From: Dipteris shenzhenensis
Taxonomy: Eukaryota; Polypodiophyta; Polypodiopsida; Gleicheniales
NCBI GenBank assembly: GCA_047967505.1
Contig: CM106540.1
Length of the DNA stretch: 64,000 nucleotides
Strand: one strand, 5' to 3'
Shown here one piece after another: positions 1 to 12,328 of this stretch. Position numbers and translations under genes: made by a program. Position 1 is the stretch's first letter. Each line of letters opens with the position of its first letter. The notes beneath the pieces were generated by a model. The model saw only the letters and a program-made list of their open reading frames with translations, had not been told where the DNA came from and made no database searches.

Positions 1-145
1 GACGGAACACAGGAAGAGGCGCGGTGGAAACACGTGGCGGTGGCGGTCTAAAAGCACACTCGCGCACATAGAAGATTGCGTGCAGAGAAGATGGGAGTTG
101 AAGTGCGGGTCAGACGTGAGTTGAAGTGTGGAACAGAGGGGCCAT

Positions 146-270
146 GAGAGAGAGAGAGAGAGAGAATTGTCGGAGAAGATGCTAGGCAGGATTTGTATTG
201 TCAAATATTTTGTATTGTCAAATATTGTCATCTGTGTAGCAATTTAGCAAGGAACTTAGGGAGATATAGA

Positions 271-305
<35 letters not shown>
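146..305. repeat. (GA)n microsatellites
   Basis: Two GA runs (146-165 and 274-305) separated by unique AT-rich sequence. Repeats of this type recur throughout the window. Confidence 0.95.
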
Positions 306-307
<2 letters not shown>

Positions 308-1645
308 CGGTTCAGCAAATCTATTAGTATCAGCTTCCTTAAATCTATGGCAGTCCCCCAATCTATTGAGAGCACGGTCAGAAGATTGCTTTTCCTACTG
401 AAGTGGATGAAGCGTCGGATAAGATTACTGGTGACATCGTATTCGTTCTTCAATTAAAAGAGCATGCAAATTTTAGAAAGAGGGTGACAACTTTTAGTTG
501 AGCACACGTTATGGCTTACTGGGGCACTATGTAGGTTCCAATTTGTGCTTACTCATCTTGCGATGGGAATGGTTTGAGGCACTATGTTCGGCTCCAATTC
601 GTGCTTACTCATCTTGATGGTCCATAGCTATTGTTGAAGTGGGTCAAGGGAGATAGTGAAGCCACCTGCTGTTTGTTGGAGAGTGCAGGTGGAGGCGGCC
701 TTATTCAAACTCTAGAAGGAAAGAGAAACTCCTCCACATTGTTTCGACTGTTTGGTCATCGTCATTTATGTTCTCGAAGCAAAACGGTTACTAGACTTCC
801 TCCCAAGATAAGAGCAACGATGTCCTGCATATTGCTGCATGCCCAGCTGTTCATTTCTAATCTCCTGGGTTGGTTATGCCTCCGAAATGTAGGCTAATCC
901 CCATTCTCGAGATCAATTCATTGCCTGAATGAGTTATATTGTAAATATAAGTTTTGTAGTCAAAAAAACTTTGATTGTCTTTGGTCTCATTGTGGCTTTC
1001 TCAATAGTTGGTCATCTGATTTGAATCATCCCCTCAATGAGTTAAGCCAATTTCTTGCAAGTTTTCCTTTAGTTCCAATAATTCCAAGGAATAACATTTG
1101 AGGTTTTATTATGATCTCAATATTTTAATTCTTTTTAGAAAATTTTGAATTAGATCTCATTCAAGATTAAGCATTATTTTTAGTTGAAAAAAGGTCGTAT
1201 GCATGTTTAAATACAAAAGCACAAAGAAATATGCACGCATGTTGCACAATCATGGCCATGTACACACATATAAACACATCTATATTTACCTCTATTCCTC
1301 TATTAGAAAAGAGTTGCCATGTGGTAGCCAAAGGGGAGAGTGAGACTATATTCAAGTGCTTATGTGTGTATGTCTCCTAAGTTTGAGTGTTTATGTGTAT
1401 GCATGCATGCATGTGTGTTTAGAATTCATTATCCCCTTAATAATTGAACCATACAATCGATTCAGTAATAGATTAGTCTTAAACTAAACAATTAAAATTT
1501 AAAAATAATTCAAATATGAAGATTTAAACATTTAAAAGAAATGAGATATAATTTTATTTTGAAGGTATTACAGCCAAACAAGGTAGGTTTACAAAAGTGT
1601 AGAATCCATCCAGTAGTCCAAGCTCTGAGGTCAGGGTTCACTTAC
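306..1645. other. Non-coding stretch with a 55-bp tandem duplication
   Basis: No recognisable gene. At 523-560 and 578-617 a diverged direct repeat (period 55 bp; both copies hold a GGCACTATGT-like start and GTGCTTACTCATCTTG) is visible. A short open frame at 631-897 (+) matches nothing I recognise. The remainder is AT-rich, with a short GCATGCATGCAT run near 1400. Confidence 0.6.
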
Positions 1646-2108
1646 CTTTAAAAGCAAGTCCAGCCGAATCAGGGTGGCGAAGGTGTCGTAAGGGAACCAG
1701 GCGGATGATACACATGAGCCTCCCATAGGAAAATCTGCTTTACCAAAACTGGGATCCGAATGTAAACCAAAATCTGATTGTATAATGTCATCACTTGCAT
1801 CAAATAATTCATCTTTGAAATCAATAAAAGCATCATAAAACATTTCGGACATATTATCCTTCAACTCTTAAGTTTCCTTTTTGTGAAACCACCTCCATGA
1901 GTGATTCTTCCAGAACATTGTCCACATCATTTTCTTCACCCAATAATTGAGCTGAATTTAGTTGCATTTTGCCATTTGAAATTTGAATTTCTGTCAATAC
2001 TATTGGTTGCATTTCATTTGAATCAGATGGACCCTTTAAGCCCTCAACACTTTCGAGAAGCTGATCAATAATCTGGTTATGCTCAAAAGAAAGAAGAAAC
2101 TTTAATAC
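1646..2108 (-). pseudogene. Candidate host-gene exon, frameshifted, product unknown
   Basis: The minus strand reads as one protein-like exon. It follows an acceptor-like AATTAG at 2109-2114 and ends at a consensus donor, AAAG/GTAAGT, at 1646. From 2108 to about 1865 the frame encodes an acidic Glu/Asn/Gln-rich segment that includes EHNQIIDQLLESVEGL. It then stops, and the next frame (1864-1646) continues with EMFYDAFIDFKDELFDASDD and ends in IRLDLLLK exactly at the donor. Low-complexity DNA does not explain this composition. The single frame change near 1865 implies a broken copy or an unseen short intron. I do not recognise the family. No neighbouring exon could be joined with confidence, so the gene may be an isolated fragment carried here by a transposon. 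Confidence 0.45.
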
Positions 2109-3077
2109 CTAATTATCTTCATCAAGTATTTTGATAGAGCTAATCTACATTCGTGGAAAAGCTTCTCTTTGGAAAGGAATAGATGATAACTACCATATCA
2201 TAATAGACTATTGTATTTTTGTAGCAATATCAATGCTTGTCATATTTGTCTTTTTTGTCTTTTCACAATTTAATCCAAACTATAACATGCAACTACACTC
2301 TGGTGCACAAAAGACTATCATTGCCAAAGGTAAGAGAGGTGATATTTGGGACTTGGAAAAGATCATAAAACAAGCCAAGGTAAATTTTGGTTTGCTAGTA
2401 CTTTTAAGCATGTCCAAGCATTGGAAAGATTATAACTACATAAGTTAAGATAGGATCGCAAAAAGGCACAAAGGTAAACAAAACTTAAGACATGGTATGC
2501 CAATATACTACTATTTGTGACATAAAATTTTAATTTATTTTATTTTGTGTAATGATATCTATTATATGTGTGTAAAATAAGATTGTGACTCAAATGATGT
2601 TGTGGTTTGGTGGCTATCACTTTAATTTCCAATTGTATGAGACATTGTAAGGATGAGAGAGAGACTCGATGATAAACTATTCTCATTAGACTCAGTGAAC
2701 CACCACCTTTACCACAAAAACCAAAAATAGTTTTACAAGGGAATAGTGACAGAGAACACGACACAATATGTATTTAGAATACTTGGTTAAACGAAAAGAT
2801 AGACCAAAAAAACGGTTCAACTTGGGAGATGGTTAAAAACCGCCAAAAAAGTTTTTGCACAAAGCCACTATGGTTGTAAATAGAAAGAGAAAGTGTCACC
2901 CTATTTATGCAATCATGACAATGTTCAAGTAACATTCCCCTTGCCAAACATGCTGATTGAAATAACGAGTAGCGTGACCCGTCCACGACGGTTAGAGACC
3001 CGCTCTGCTGGGTCTCAAGGTGAGAGCTTAAAATGTCTTTAATTTCAAGAAATAAAATTTCAAGTTTCAAGACCACT

Positions 3078-3168
3078 ACTTGACTTGGCTCTATGATAAG
3101 TTTACTCAACAATTGAGCTAGATGAGAGGCCATGTGATGTTGTTCGAGGAGCAAAGCATTCTCCCCCC
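3078..3168. repeat. SINE-like repeat copy 1
   Basis: This about 90-bp segment recurs at 3902-3996 at high identity (period about 824 bp). Both copies run straight into a C-run plus dinucleotide tract. On the minus strand it contains CTAGCTCAATTG, similar to a tRNA-type box A, but box B is only weakly matched, so SINE identity is speculative. Confidence 0.4.
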
Positions 3169-3182
3169 CCCCCCCACCCCCC

Positions 3183-3250
<68 letters not shown>

Positions 3251-3281
3251 GTAGACATCCGTATTACACTTATCAAAATAT

Positions 3282-3339
<58 letters not shown>

Positions 3340-3340
3340 A
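3158..3340. repeat. Compound poly(C), (CT)n, (CA)n microsatellite
   Basis: A C-rich run (3163-3188) passes into (CT)n to 3247. After a short unique spacer come (CT)n at 3286-3315 and (CA)n to 3340. Long SLSL or ERER open frames here are by-products of the repeat, not genes. Confidence 0.95.
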
Positions 3341-3516
3341 TGTATACTTCCCCAACTATGTATTATTCTTTTATGTACCCCTGTGAAATCTTCCCTTTAC
3401 ACTCTCTTTTTAAGGACTCCACACACCAAGCCTACTGATTGTCCCATACCTCATCAAATCCCTTCTCAACCCATGCACTCATTCGCTCTTTCTCCACTTG
3501 TGACTTAAACTTTATA

Positions 3517-3544
3517 GATATATATATATATATATATATATATA
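3517..3544. repeat. (TA)n microsatellite
   Basis: A pure TA run of about 14 units. Confidence 0.9.
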
Positions 3545-3901
3545 ATCCATATGGTTGTCTATATTCCTATGTAAAGTGATAACAAGCCGAGGAAAATATA
3601 CACTACCTATCTACCCAAATGTAACTATGATATTCTAACACCTAATTTGTTTGAATGGTGGCAGGTAAGTGGACCCAAACCTTGGAACTCGGACTGCCTG
3701 AGGATTCGACATCTTTTTCCAATATTCGACATCTTTTTCCAATATGTTTGTCAAACTCAATATTATTAAAAATTCTTAATTTTGATCGAAATTTTTGCAA
3801 ACTCTAATAGTTGCATTTTTAAACTTAAATGTCTCAAACATTTTTTCCTTATATGTTTTCCTTTTTTTACTTTTTATCCAATTGATGGAATTAATTGTAT
3901 G

Positions 3902-3996
3902 GCTTGGCTCTATAATAAGTTTACTCAACAATTGAGCTGGATGAGAGACCATGTGAGGTTGTTTGAGGAGCGAAGCATTATCTCTCCCCCCCCCCC
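3902..3996. repeat. SINE-like repeat copy 2
   Basis: Second copy of the 3078-3168 segment. It is followed by poly(C)/(GT)n and by a diverged copy of the same downstream sequence (GACATCC..TATCAAA). The duplication therefore includes the flanking microsatellites, which then expanded independently. Confidence 0.5.
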
Positions 3997-4054
3997 TCTG
4001 TGTGTGTGTGTGTGTGTGTGTGTGATGGACATCCATATTTCTCACGCTTATCAA

Positions 4055-4095
<41 letters not shown>

Positions 4096-4257
4096 AAATA
4101 TAACATTTCTCTCTCCATCACAAGCCACATGTGCTCTCTCGCCCTTGAGTGGCTTCCTCATATGCATACACATGGTTTTGCTCAAACATAGGAGATCCCC
4201 CGCCTTCTCTTCCTCATGTACACCTACACACATAAAGATGCACACGTCCTTGTTACA

Positions 4258-4304
<47 letters not shown>

Positions 4305-4408
4305 ATAAACAAATTCTCTCTTGTGACTATTTACCCCACACCCACCCACCCACCCCCCCCCCCCCCCCACACACACACACACACACACACATGCATGCAT
4401 GCATGCAT
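3986..4408. repeat. Cluster of (GT)n, (TC)n, poly(C), (AC)n and (ATGC)n repeats
   Basis: Separate tracts lie at 3986-4024 (C then GT), 4059-4092 (TC), 4261-4300 (TC), 4353-4391 (C then AC) and 4391-4408 (ATGC tetranucleotide). Open frames through them are artefacts. Confidence 0.9.
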
Positions 4409-5355
4409 ACACACATAAACACTCAAACTTAGGAGACATACACACATAGCTATTTGCCACACACACCAAAAAAAAAAAAAACTTAGGAGACATACACACA
4501 AATGTTTTCTTTTCCTTCCTTAGCTATTTGCTTGTAGTGGCCGCTCCATCCTTCCACCCTCACCCTTGTTTGCATATTCTTGACCATCCTTCAAATCCCT
4601 TCCCAGCAACCAAGTGACCCTCTCAATCCTCTTGGCCACCCTCTACACTCAGTCCTACGTACCTTTCCCTTTGCTTACCTCTCATATGTCTTCTTGTAGT
4701 GGCTTCTTCTTTGATCTTTGCCCTTGCTTGGCAATAGCACCTTCTTGTCGACGAATTACGATGGCATGTGTTGCCAACTGATCTTCTAGCTCTCTTTCAT
4801 GGATCACCTACTTCCGACTCTTATTCCATTGCATGGCAACCTTTGCAAATCGAGTTTCGGCAACTGTGACTTTCCTTTTGAGTTTCAAAAGGCTATTCAT
4901 AAGAGACTATTACTTGGATCAAACATGGTGAATAAGAATTATGGAGTAGCTCAACAAAAGACCATAAGATGCCAAGCATGGTTGCATTTGATGATCCTTT
5001 GAATCATTAAGGAGGACAATATCATTAAAGATATTTCAACAGTACGAGACTACTACTCTATTATGAATCTAAAATGGGTGAAGGAAAGGATAACATGTAC
5101 AGGTTAGTATTGACATCTCATACATCTCTAAGCCTTATATTAACATAATTAAGATGCTTAGATCAGCTTAATACGATACCACAATCACTTCTTAAAAGAG
5201 AAATTGAAGGATGTAAAAGAAAATGTTTACCTTTATAATGAGGTGTATTCAATACATGACATTAAAATGAATTTCAAGATTTTTTTGATATGAAAATCTA
5301 ACCTATGTGTCCTCGTATTTATAAGCACAATCTCGAAAGAAATTAGACAAGTAAT

Positions 5356-5357
<2 letters not shown>
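4409..5357. other. No gene seen
   Basis: Unique AT-rich sequence, apart from a short duplicated CTTAGGAGACATACACACA (4429-4447 and 4481-4499). The open frame at 4799-5002 (+, 67 codons) has no recognisable features. Confidence 0.6.
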
Positions 5358-5453
<96 letters not shown>

Positions 5454-5472
5454 CCCACACACACACACACAC
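5358..5472. repeat. Long (CT)n then (AC)n microsatellite
   Basis: About 46 CT units (5358-5451), a short C run, then (AC)n to 5472. One of the longest dinucleotide tracts in the window. Confidence 0.95.
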
Positions 5473-7273
5473 CCCTCCTTTCACATGGTGCTTTTTGATA
5501 TAAAATTTGATATATTAAATACTCATCAAGTCTTGGAAAATATGAGTTTAATCAATAACTGTATAGTTGCAAGGGCTTCTTAAGTCGAGATAGTGTCTAG
5601 CTAATGGTCCTTCTCCCAATCGATCCCTCCAAGATTTCAATAGCACTTATCTTGGGAATCACTACAAAGGTTTTTTTTTGTATTCCTGACCTTTGCATAG
5701 GGTTATAAAAAGAAGAAAGAATGACCAATAGGTTGGAGAGCCTTGTCTCTAGCGAGACAAGCATATTTAATGCGAATTTTGCAAGAAAAATCCTCGCAAC
5801 ACACTCTCTCAAAGATGCTATGGGTACCTTGTACTATGCAAGTATAGTAGATGAAAGAAAAAACTTAAAGAAAGGTGAGTGGATAGCTGAGAGAAGAAAA
5901 ATAAAAAATGTGGGTCTATACAAAAAAGGCAAACTCGCAAGTTTTTTAATAACACCAAGAAACACATACAAGATAACCAAGGCTGGAAATTAGTCCAACG
6001 TTCTTTTTCATGTAAGAATAGTTATTGCCCTATAATCCTCCATGGTCTAAAGAAGGTTTCTCTCTAATCTTCTAATAAACACATCCTTGAAGGAAAAGCT
6101 TAAATAGAATCACATCCTTGTAGGACTTCTCCTCATTGTTCTAATAGAAGGGGTAAGAAAAGGAAGCTTTACAATCTAGAGTCCATTTAACATATGGAAA
6201 TCCTTGACAACGGTGCCACAAAGGTTCAACCCCATCCAACTTTTGTCCAGATTTATTAGTCACCCCCTAAATGAGGAGGATATGGGGGACATCAAACTTA
6301 AACACAATCAAATCATCATAGGACCTTAGCTCATTGTTCTAATCTAAAGGGTGATGGACCACATATGCTAGCACTAAAAGAAACATAATGAAATTGATCC
6401 AAGAGAAAAACTGAGCAACTTCTGACATTAGTTGCATGCTTGCATGCAATATCTTGGAATATCGAATGGAATCGCATATACTATTCTCAAATGGCAGAAT
6501 GCTTAGATATAAGCCACATTTTAAAAAAAGGAATAAGGTATGCTCACACTATTTGAAAAGCACAAAATGAGGAATTCATGTTGCCTGTAGAGGACCGAAT
6601 GTCCAAGTGTAAAGGAACATACATAAGTCCACATGGCCTAGATTATTTCGTAACCCATTTAGTAAGATTTGTGGGTGCAATGCAAGAAAGACCAAGTAAG
6701 CAAGGGTAGGAGTAAGATGGAATAAGTAAGGAACTAGCAAGGCAAGGTAGATATGGTACAAATACAATGGGGTCACGTGAGGACTTCACTATGTAGTTGT
6801 ACTTGTAACACCTAGATGTACAAAGATAGGATTTTCAAAGCTTTTGTCCATATGCCCATTTACATAGTTGAGAAGGGGTCATTGATAAGAGTCTTGGGTA
6901 TGTAACTGATAGGAGCCCTCGTGTTTGTTGTAAAAGATTGCATTTCTGAGGGATTTACCATGCATATTTTTGTACTAGGGTTTAGGTTTTGCATAAAATA
7001 ATGTTTCTTGAGAATTCATGCACGCAAGTGGCATTTTGTGATAAAAGGAAACCTCTATAGAGGAAATTTATACCTTAAATGAATAAAATATTCATTTGAA
7101 ATATATTTGTTAAAAGTTTTGTTTGGGCCAATCAAACATTCATATATTAATTCAACAAATCCAAAAACTTTAAAAACAAATAAAAGTTGGCTCATTAAAA
7201 GTAACTTAACAGGCAAATATTTGTAGAGGTGCATGTGCACATGCTTACACATAGAGCTCCATGGTAGTAAAAG

Positions 7274-7278
<5 letters not shown>
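5473..7278. other. Unassigned stretch
   Basis: No gene recognised. A 90-codon open frame at 5721-5993 (+) has a mixed, Lys-rich composition and no recognised motif. It could be chance in AT-rich DNA. Confidence 0.5.
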
Positions 7279-7337
<59 letters not shown>

Positions 7338-7340
7338 CCC
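7279..7340. repeat. (CT)n microsatellite
   Basis: About 28 CT units followed by a C run. Confidence 0.95.
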
Positions 7341-7723
7341 TCATCAAAGCAAAAAAAAGTCTATGAGGCAAGCACATAACATAAAATAACCAAGAAGAAA
7401 AGCATAAAGCTCAAAGAATGTCGAACCAAAGATGTTTTTTCCATAAAGAGTTTATTCATCACTTGTTTATGGAAAAATGCAGCTCAAATTTGATGGATGT
7501 GCATTATATGCTACACCATATCTATTTCCCACAAGAATTTTTGATGTAGGAGGAATCTTGACATCATGTTCATTTGTGAACACAAGCACTAACCTATAGA
7601 GTGCTAATGTGTCAATTCGATTGAATATGTGTCTTTTGAAGTGATTGTATGATTTTTGAGAGTTGTGTGAGGTCTCTCTAATGGTGAGAGGCTAGGAGAG
7701 AGACACACATACAATGAGTATAC

Positions 7724-7725
<2 letters not shown>

Positions 7726-7786
<61 letters not shown>

Positions 7787-7823
7787 TGAGAGAGAGAGAG
7801 TGGGGGGGAGGGAGGGAGGGAGG

Positions 7824-7908
<85 letters not shown>
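7726..7908. repeat. (GA)n - GGGA-rich - (GA)n compound repeat
   Basis: Two long GA tracts flank a G-rich (GGGA)n core at 7801-7827. The purine strand is uninterrupted for most of 180 bp. Confidence 0.95.
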
Positions 7909-7910
<2 letters not shown>

Positions 7911-9505
7911 TAAAATCTTTGGGATATCTCCCTCCCCATCAGTACTTTGGCCTTGTCTCTAGATCTCCATGTGTCTTTAGCCCATAATTGGGAACAACCA
8001 TCCATCTTCCCATCTCTTGCATGCCTCCAATGATAGCACAATGCCACCCACCAGAGATTTAATTGGAGCTTATGTACTCCAAGTGCTTGAGTAGATTCCC
8101 AAGGGAATGTGTGCATGTTAATATAAGTACTAAGGTCATGAGAGAGACACCTAAGATTCTCAAGGCACTGAGACCTTGCAAGTGTTGTACTACCATGGGC
8201 GCCTCTACTCATAAAACTTGAGCCCCATTAGAAACTATGCAACCTCCTATACCACCCATAAAAATCTAAGCTAAGTAGCTTTTGCAGCCCCTCATATCAA
8301 CAAAGCAATCAAGGAGCAAATTTTCTTCTCAAAATTCCACCGACCCCTCTTCCTTTTCATTGTACTTGCCCTTCCATGCCCCCCCGTCACATGCAAATTT
8401 GACCATCCTTGTTGACATCCTCCTTCTTACCCCCTTCTTATCCATTTAAATGTCTCACGGAACTTAGAGCTTTCCACATCATCTCGTGGCTTCTTAATCT
8501 CATGGCAAATAACAAGAGTCGATAGATGGTGACATATCTCATGAGACATGTTAACAACATTTGTTGAGATATATGACACATATGATTCATGTCATGTGGC
8601 CATTACCATGTCTTATTGTGATGACATTAACATGTCATCAACACATATGGAAATGCCATGTCATCATTGTTAGCTCAGTAGTGGCACCTCAACATCCACA
8701 CCAGCATCCATCTCAACATTTCCAACTCATCACTATACTTGCCCTATCACCTTGCATGCCCCATAAGCACTAGATGCCAAATCATCTTTTCCATGTGTTC
8801 TCTACTCTCACATTTTGTTGCCATTTCACTTGTGGGGGTTAAGTAAAGTAGAGCTAGGTTAAGTCCCGTTAGGCTAGTTGAACCAACCAACTCTAGTTTC
8901 TCTATTGCTCACTATAGCCTCTTTTGGTTACTTTAACTAAGTTGTTCTAACTAGATGTGGACTATAGGTTATCATATTGATCATTATAACTAGTCCAATA
9001 ATGTAGGTTCCTTAAACCCAGGCAGCTCACTAAGTAATATGTAAGATAGCATGTCCATTCAACAAAAGGGTTTTATTTTCTTGTGGAGTTACAAAAAATA
9101 TAGATACTTAAGGGGTATATACATACCCCTTGAGAACACACATAGGTCTGTTATATGGAGTTTTACTTAGTCAACACCCCATGGCCTTAATGAGACTGAT
9201 TGCACTGTCTCTAGGAGGACATTTCTTTGCTATTTTGAGCTCAATTTGAGCCCAAATTTAATCCAAAATTCACGCATTAAGAATTAATATTTTTTTGTAA
9301 CTTTTTGGACATTGTTATAAGGGTCTATTTAAGAGTCACCTTCAAACAATAGAATGTCGTGCAATATCCACCATCAAGTTTAACACATAAAAGCAACATT
9401 TCCAAGTTAAATTTATGAAATTTGTTACTTGTTTGGAAAGAATAAATCAAATCATTAAAAATTTAACTTATTTGATTAATAAATCGGTCAATTGACATTC
9501 TCATA
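7909..9505. other. No gene seen
   Basis: Unique sequence. Around 8560-8670 variants of CATGTCAT and ACATGT recur irregularly. No coding signature. Confidence 0.55.
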
Positions 9506-9594
9506 ATGTTGACTTCAAGCAACATCAATCCATTAGCAAACCTTTGCAACTTAAATTATGGCATGTGGAAGTATAGAATGGAGACAATAAATGT
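9506..9594 (+). pseudogene. Ty1/copia gag, 5' fragment (copia-1)
   Basis: An ATG at 9506 opens a 28-codon frame that aligns residue by residue with the gag start of the copia copy at 54869 (-). Both read NYGxWKYRMETI after a Met-Ser/Leu-Thr-Ser-rich start. The frame is cut at about 9594, where LINE coding sequence begins. The rest of this gag resumes after the LINE, at 15356. It is therefore the left half of a copia element split by a later insertion. Confidence 0.75.
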
Positions 9595-10097
9595 GGCATG
9601 TAACTTTCTTGACTCTCAATGTCAGAGGATTAATGGATTCAGGTAGGAGTGAAGAATTAGCTTTTTGGCTAAGAGCTAACTCACTCCCACCTCTCTTTTT
9701 AGCATTGCAAGAAGTCAAAGCAAGTAGGTCTACTCTTGAAGATAGGATAAAAGTAAAAAATAGAAGAAGGATTTGGTTTTTTACTTCTCATGAGGATGGC
9801 AAAGGGGGCACAACTCTAGGTATTTTGTCTCATTATAAGGATTGTATTTCTAAAGTCATTACAAATGCTCACAACAGATGGATAATGCTGCAGTGTTGTG
9901 TGAAAGAAATTGATATCTTTGTCATTTTTGTTTATGCTCCCAATTCAGCTTCAGATAGGAGGGAGTTATGGGAATCTCTACAATACCCAGATGGCAATTG
10001 CATAATAATGGGGAACTTCAATATGGTAAAGAGCAAAGTAGACAGATGGAAGGGAATGGGCACATGCATCAAAGGTACTTGCTTGGGAAGAATGTAA
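9591..10097 (+). pseudogene. LINE ORF2 APE-type endonuclease domain
   Basis: Recognised by the order LNVRGL, LALQEVKA (catalytic Glu), GGTTLGI, VYAPN and IIMGNFNMV. This domain nicks target DNA to prime reverse transcription. The usual GDFN motif reads GNFN, so a catalytic Asp is Asn. The frame then shifts near 10080, and coding similarity continues in another frame with stops at about 10161, 10280, 10478 and 10556. The start is only the truncation point: Met here is not the family's usual start. Confidence 0.85.
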
Positions 10098-10359
10098 AGA
10101 GCACTGGAAGATGGTTGATGTCAGTAGTAATAGAGAGTTAACTTGGTGCAACAGTCAGATATAGGAGCACAGAAGGGAGGCTAGACTTGACAGATTCTAT
10201 ATTTCCCAAAACCTCTTGAACAAACAGCTTTCTTTAAGAGTTGTAACATACTCTTCTTTAAGCTTGTTAGATCACAAGCCTATCTAGCATAGAGCTTTCT
10301 CTAAGCACACATCAGCGTCACTTGCTTGGAAATTGGTTGTTAAGGATACACAAAATATT

Positions 10360-11880
10360 TTAAGAACAGCCAGGAAAAAAAGGGCACTGATTAGGGCTCA
10401 AAGGATGGATTACATCCAAGTTAATATCATCATTTTAGAGCAGAAAGCTAGAGAGGGTGATGAAGATGCTCATGAATAATTAAATAAGGCCAAAAGAGAG
10501 CTCAAAAAACAAGAACAACTTAGACTAAATGAGTCTAAAGTGTACTACAGAGTCTAGTGGGTAGGAAAGATTGACAGGCCTACTGAGGAAACCTTCAGAA
10601 TTATCAGAAGGAAAAGATGTCAAGAGGAGATTCCTCTTCTTAAAGGACCAAATGGCTCTCATTTAAGCAACCCTGAGGAAAATATTGAGTATATTCAGAA
10701 CCACTTCAAGGACTTACTTTCTAACACTTGCCCCCTTAATGGGGACGCCTAGAGAGCAAGACAGCTCTGCCAAATAATAAGGGATAAAGCTATTAAATCC
10801 TTTGACCTCCCCTATCTAGAAAGACACTTTAGTCTAGAAGAACTGAAATAAGCTGTAAATGTTATGGCAGATGGGAAGACTCCGGGGGAAGATGGTCTTC
10901 CTATTGAATTCTACAAAGCCTTTTGGGAACTAATTGGGCCTTACCTTTTACTCCTTTGGTAGGAGAGTGTCAAGGAAGGTTGTCTTACCCTTCATATAAA
11001 TGGAAGAATTATAAAATTGATCCCTAAGGAGGGCTCTAAGGATGAGTTAAAAAATTGGAGACCCTTCACACTGTCAAACTGCAGTTACAAGATTTTTTGC
11101 CAAAGCATTAGCTTTAAGGATTCAATGCAAAATGAAGGATTGGGTTCTACCAGAGCAAAAAGGTTTCATCAAGGGACGTCTGCTTTTGGAAGCCATCATC
11201 ATCTGGGAAGGGTGTGAGTATGCTAAAGAGATCAAACAAGACATCTGTTTTCTTAAGGTGGACTTTGATAAAGCTTATGACAGGTTGGAATGGGACTTTA
11301 GCATACAATCTCTGTAGGATATGGGTGTGAGTATGCTAAAGAGACCAAACAAGACATTTGTTTTCTTAAGGTGGACTTTGATAAAGCTTATGATAGGTTG
11401 GAATGGGACTTTATTATCCAATCTCTGTAGGATATGGGCCCCTCATTTGTCTTTAGTGTTAAGCAGTTGCTTACTAATGCTACTACTGAGTCAATGTTAA
11501 TGGCATTATTAGTGACTCTTTTTTCCTCAAGAGATCAATCAGACAAGGCTGCCCTCTAGCTCCTCTTTTATTTGCAATTGCTGCAGACTCTCTAGGATGG
11601 CTACTTAGAAGTCAGATATAGGAGGGAGCCCTGAAAGGGATTGAACTCAGTAATGATAAACAATTGTTATGCCAGCAGTTTGCTGATGATAGTACTATAA
11701 CTCCTAGAAACACTGATCAAGATGTCATTTGTGTAATGGATTGCCTTGAGGTTTTCTGTCAAGCCTCAGGTTCATGTAATAACCACTCCAAACAAGATAA
11801 GCTACTCTCAGTGGGGAAGATGAGGGGGTCCTCCAACAATTAGGATGCATGAAGCTACAAAAAGGTATACTTTTCAGACT
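10360..11880 (+). pseudogene. LINE ORF2 reverse transcriptase domain
   Basis: RT motifs appear in order: DGKTPGEDGLPIEFYKAFW (about 10869), IIKLIPKEG..NWRPFTLSNCSYKI (11005-11095), motif A FLKVDFDKAYDRLEW (about 11248), QGCPLAPLLFAIAAD (about 11546) and the catalytic FADD at about 11680. The enzyme would copy element RNA at the nicked target. The frame is broken repeatedly; stops occur where Gln or Trp is expected, for example TAG in LLW*ESVKEG. A 113-bp duplication repeats motif A out of frame. Confidence 0.9.
11211..11436 (+). repeat. 113-bp tandem duplication across RT motif A
   Basis: Two adjacent copies (11211-11323 and 11324-11436) differ at only a few positions and both contain GTGGACTTTGATAAAGCTTA. 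113 is not a multiple of three, so the second copy shifts the frame. Confidence 0.9.
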
Positions 11881-12328
11881 CTTGGGGATATCAATGGGAT
11901 TTGATGTCATAATGAAGCAGAGGTGGGACTGGGTATTGGAAAATTTCCAGAAGAAACTAAACAAATGGAGAAGCTTCCAAGCAAATTTGGTAGGTAGGAA
12001 AATGGTTCTTGATCATTGTCTCTATCCTATTATTATTTTCTATCTATCTTGTTGGTCTCCATCCAAGACCTACCTTGGACAGATTTATCAGCCTATGTAT
12101 ATCTTTCTTATGGGGGGGGTCTAACAAAATCTCTAAGGTTAGATGGGAATATTGTATCAAACCCAAAGAGGAGGGGGGGTTAGGAGTGATTGACATCTCC
12201 CCTGCTACCAAAAAACTATCTGCCACTTGGATGATCAAAGCTACTCTTCATCCTGAGGAGGATTGGGCACAGCTACTCTTGAGAAACATGAACTATATCA
12301 GACCATGCATAGGTGGAGTCTTCCAATA
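11849..12328 (+). pseudogene. LINE ORF2 post-RT connection region
   Basis: Two overlapping frames carry typical plant LINE sequence: RLLGISMGFD, NKWRSFQANLVGRKMVL, then FLWGGSNKISKVRWEYC and EGGLGVIDI. A frame change lies at a G run near 12115. Similarity stops at about 12328, where a gypsy fragment starts. Confidence 0.8.

Noticed and set aside
3118-3508. Open frames on both strands of SLSLSL and ERERER type (also at 4051-4302, 5233-5484, 7714-7962, 50983-51181)
   Set aside because: Pure translation of (CT)n/(GA)n microsatellites; no non-repeat coding content.
5721-5993. 90-codon frame as a small gene
   Set aside because: No motif, no splice or leader context; chance length in AT-rich DNA is plausible.
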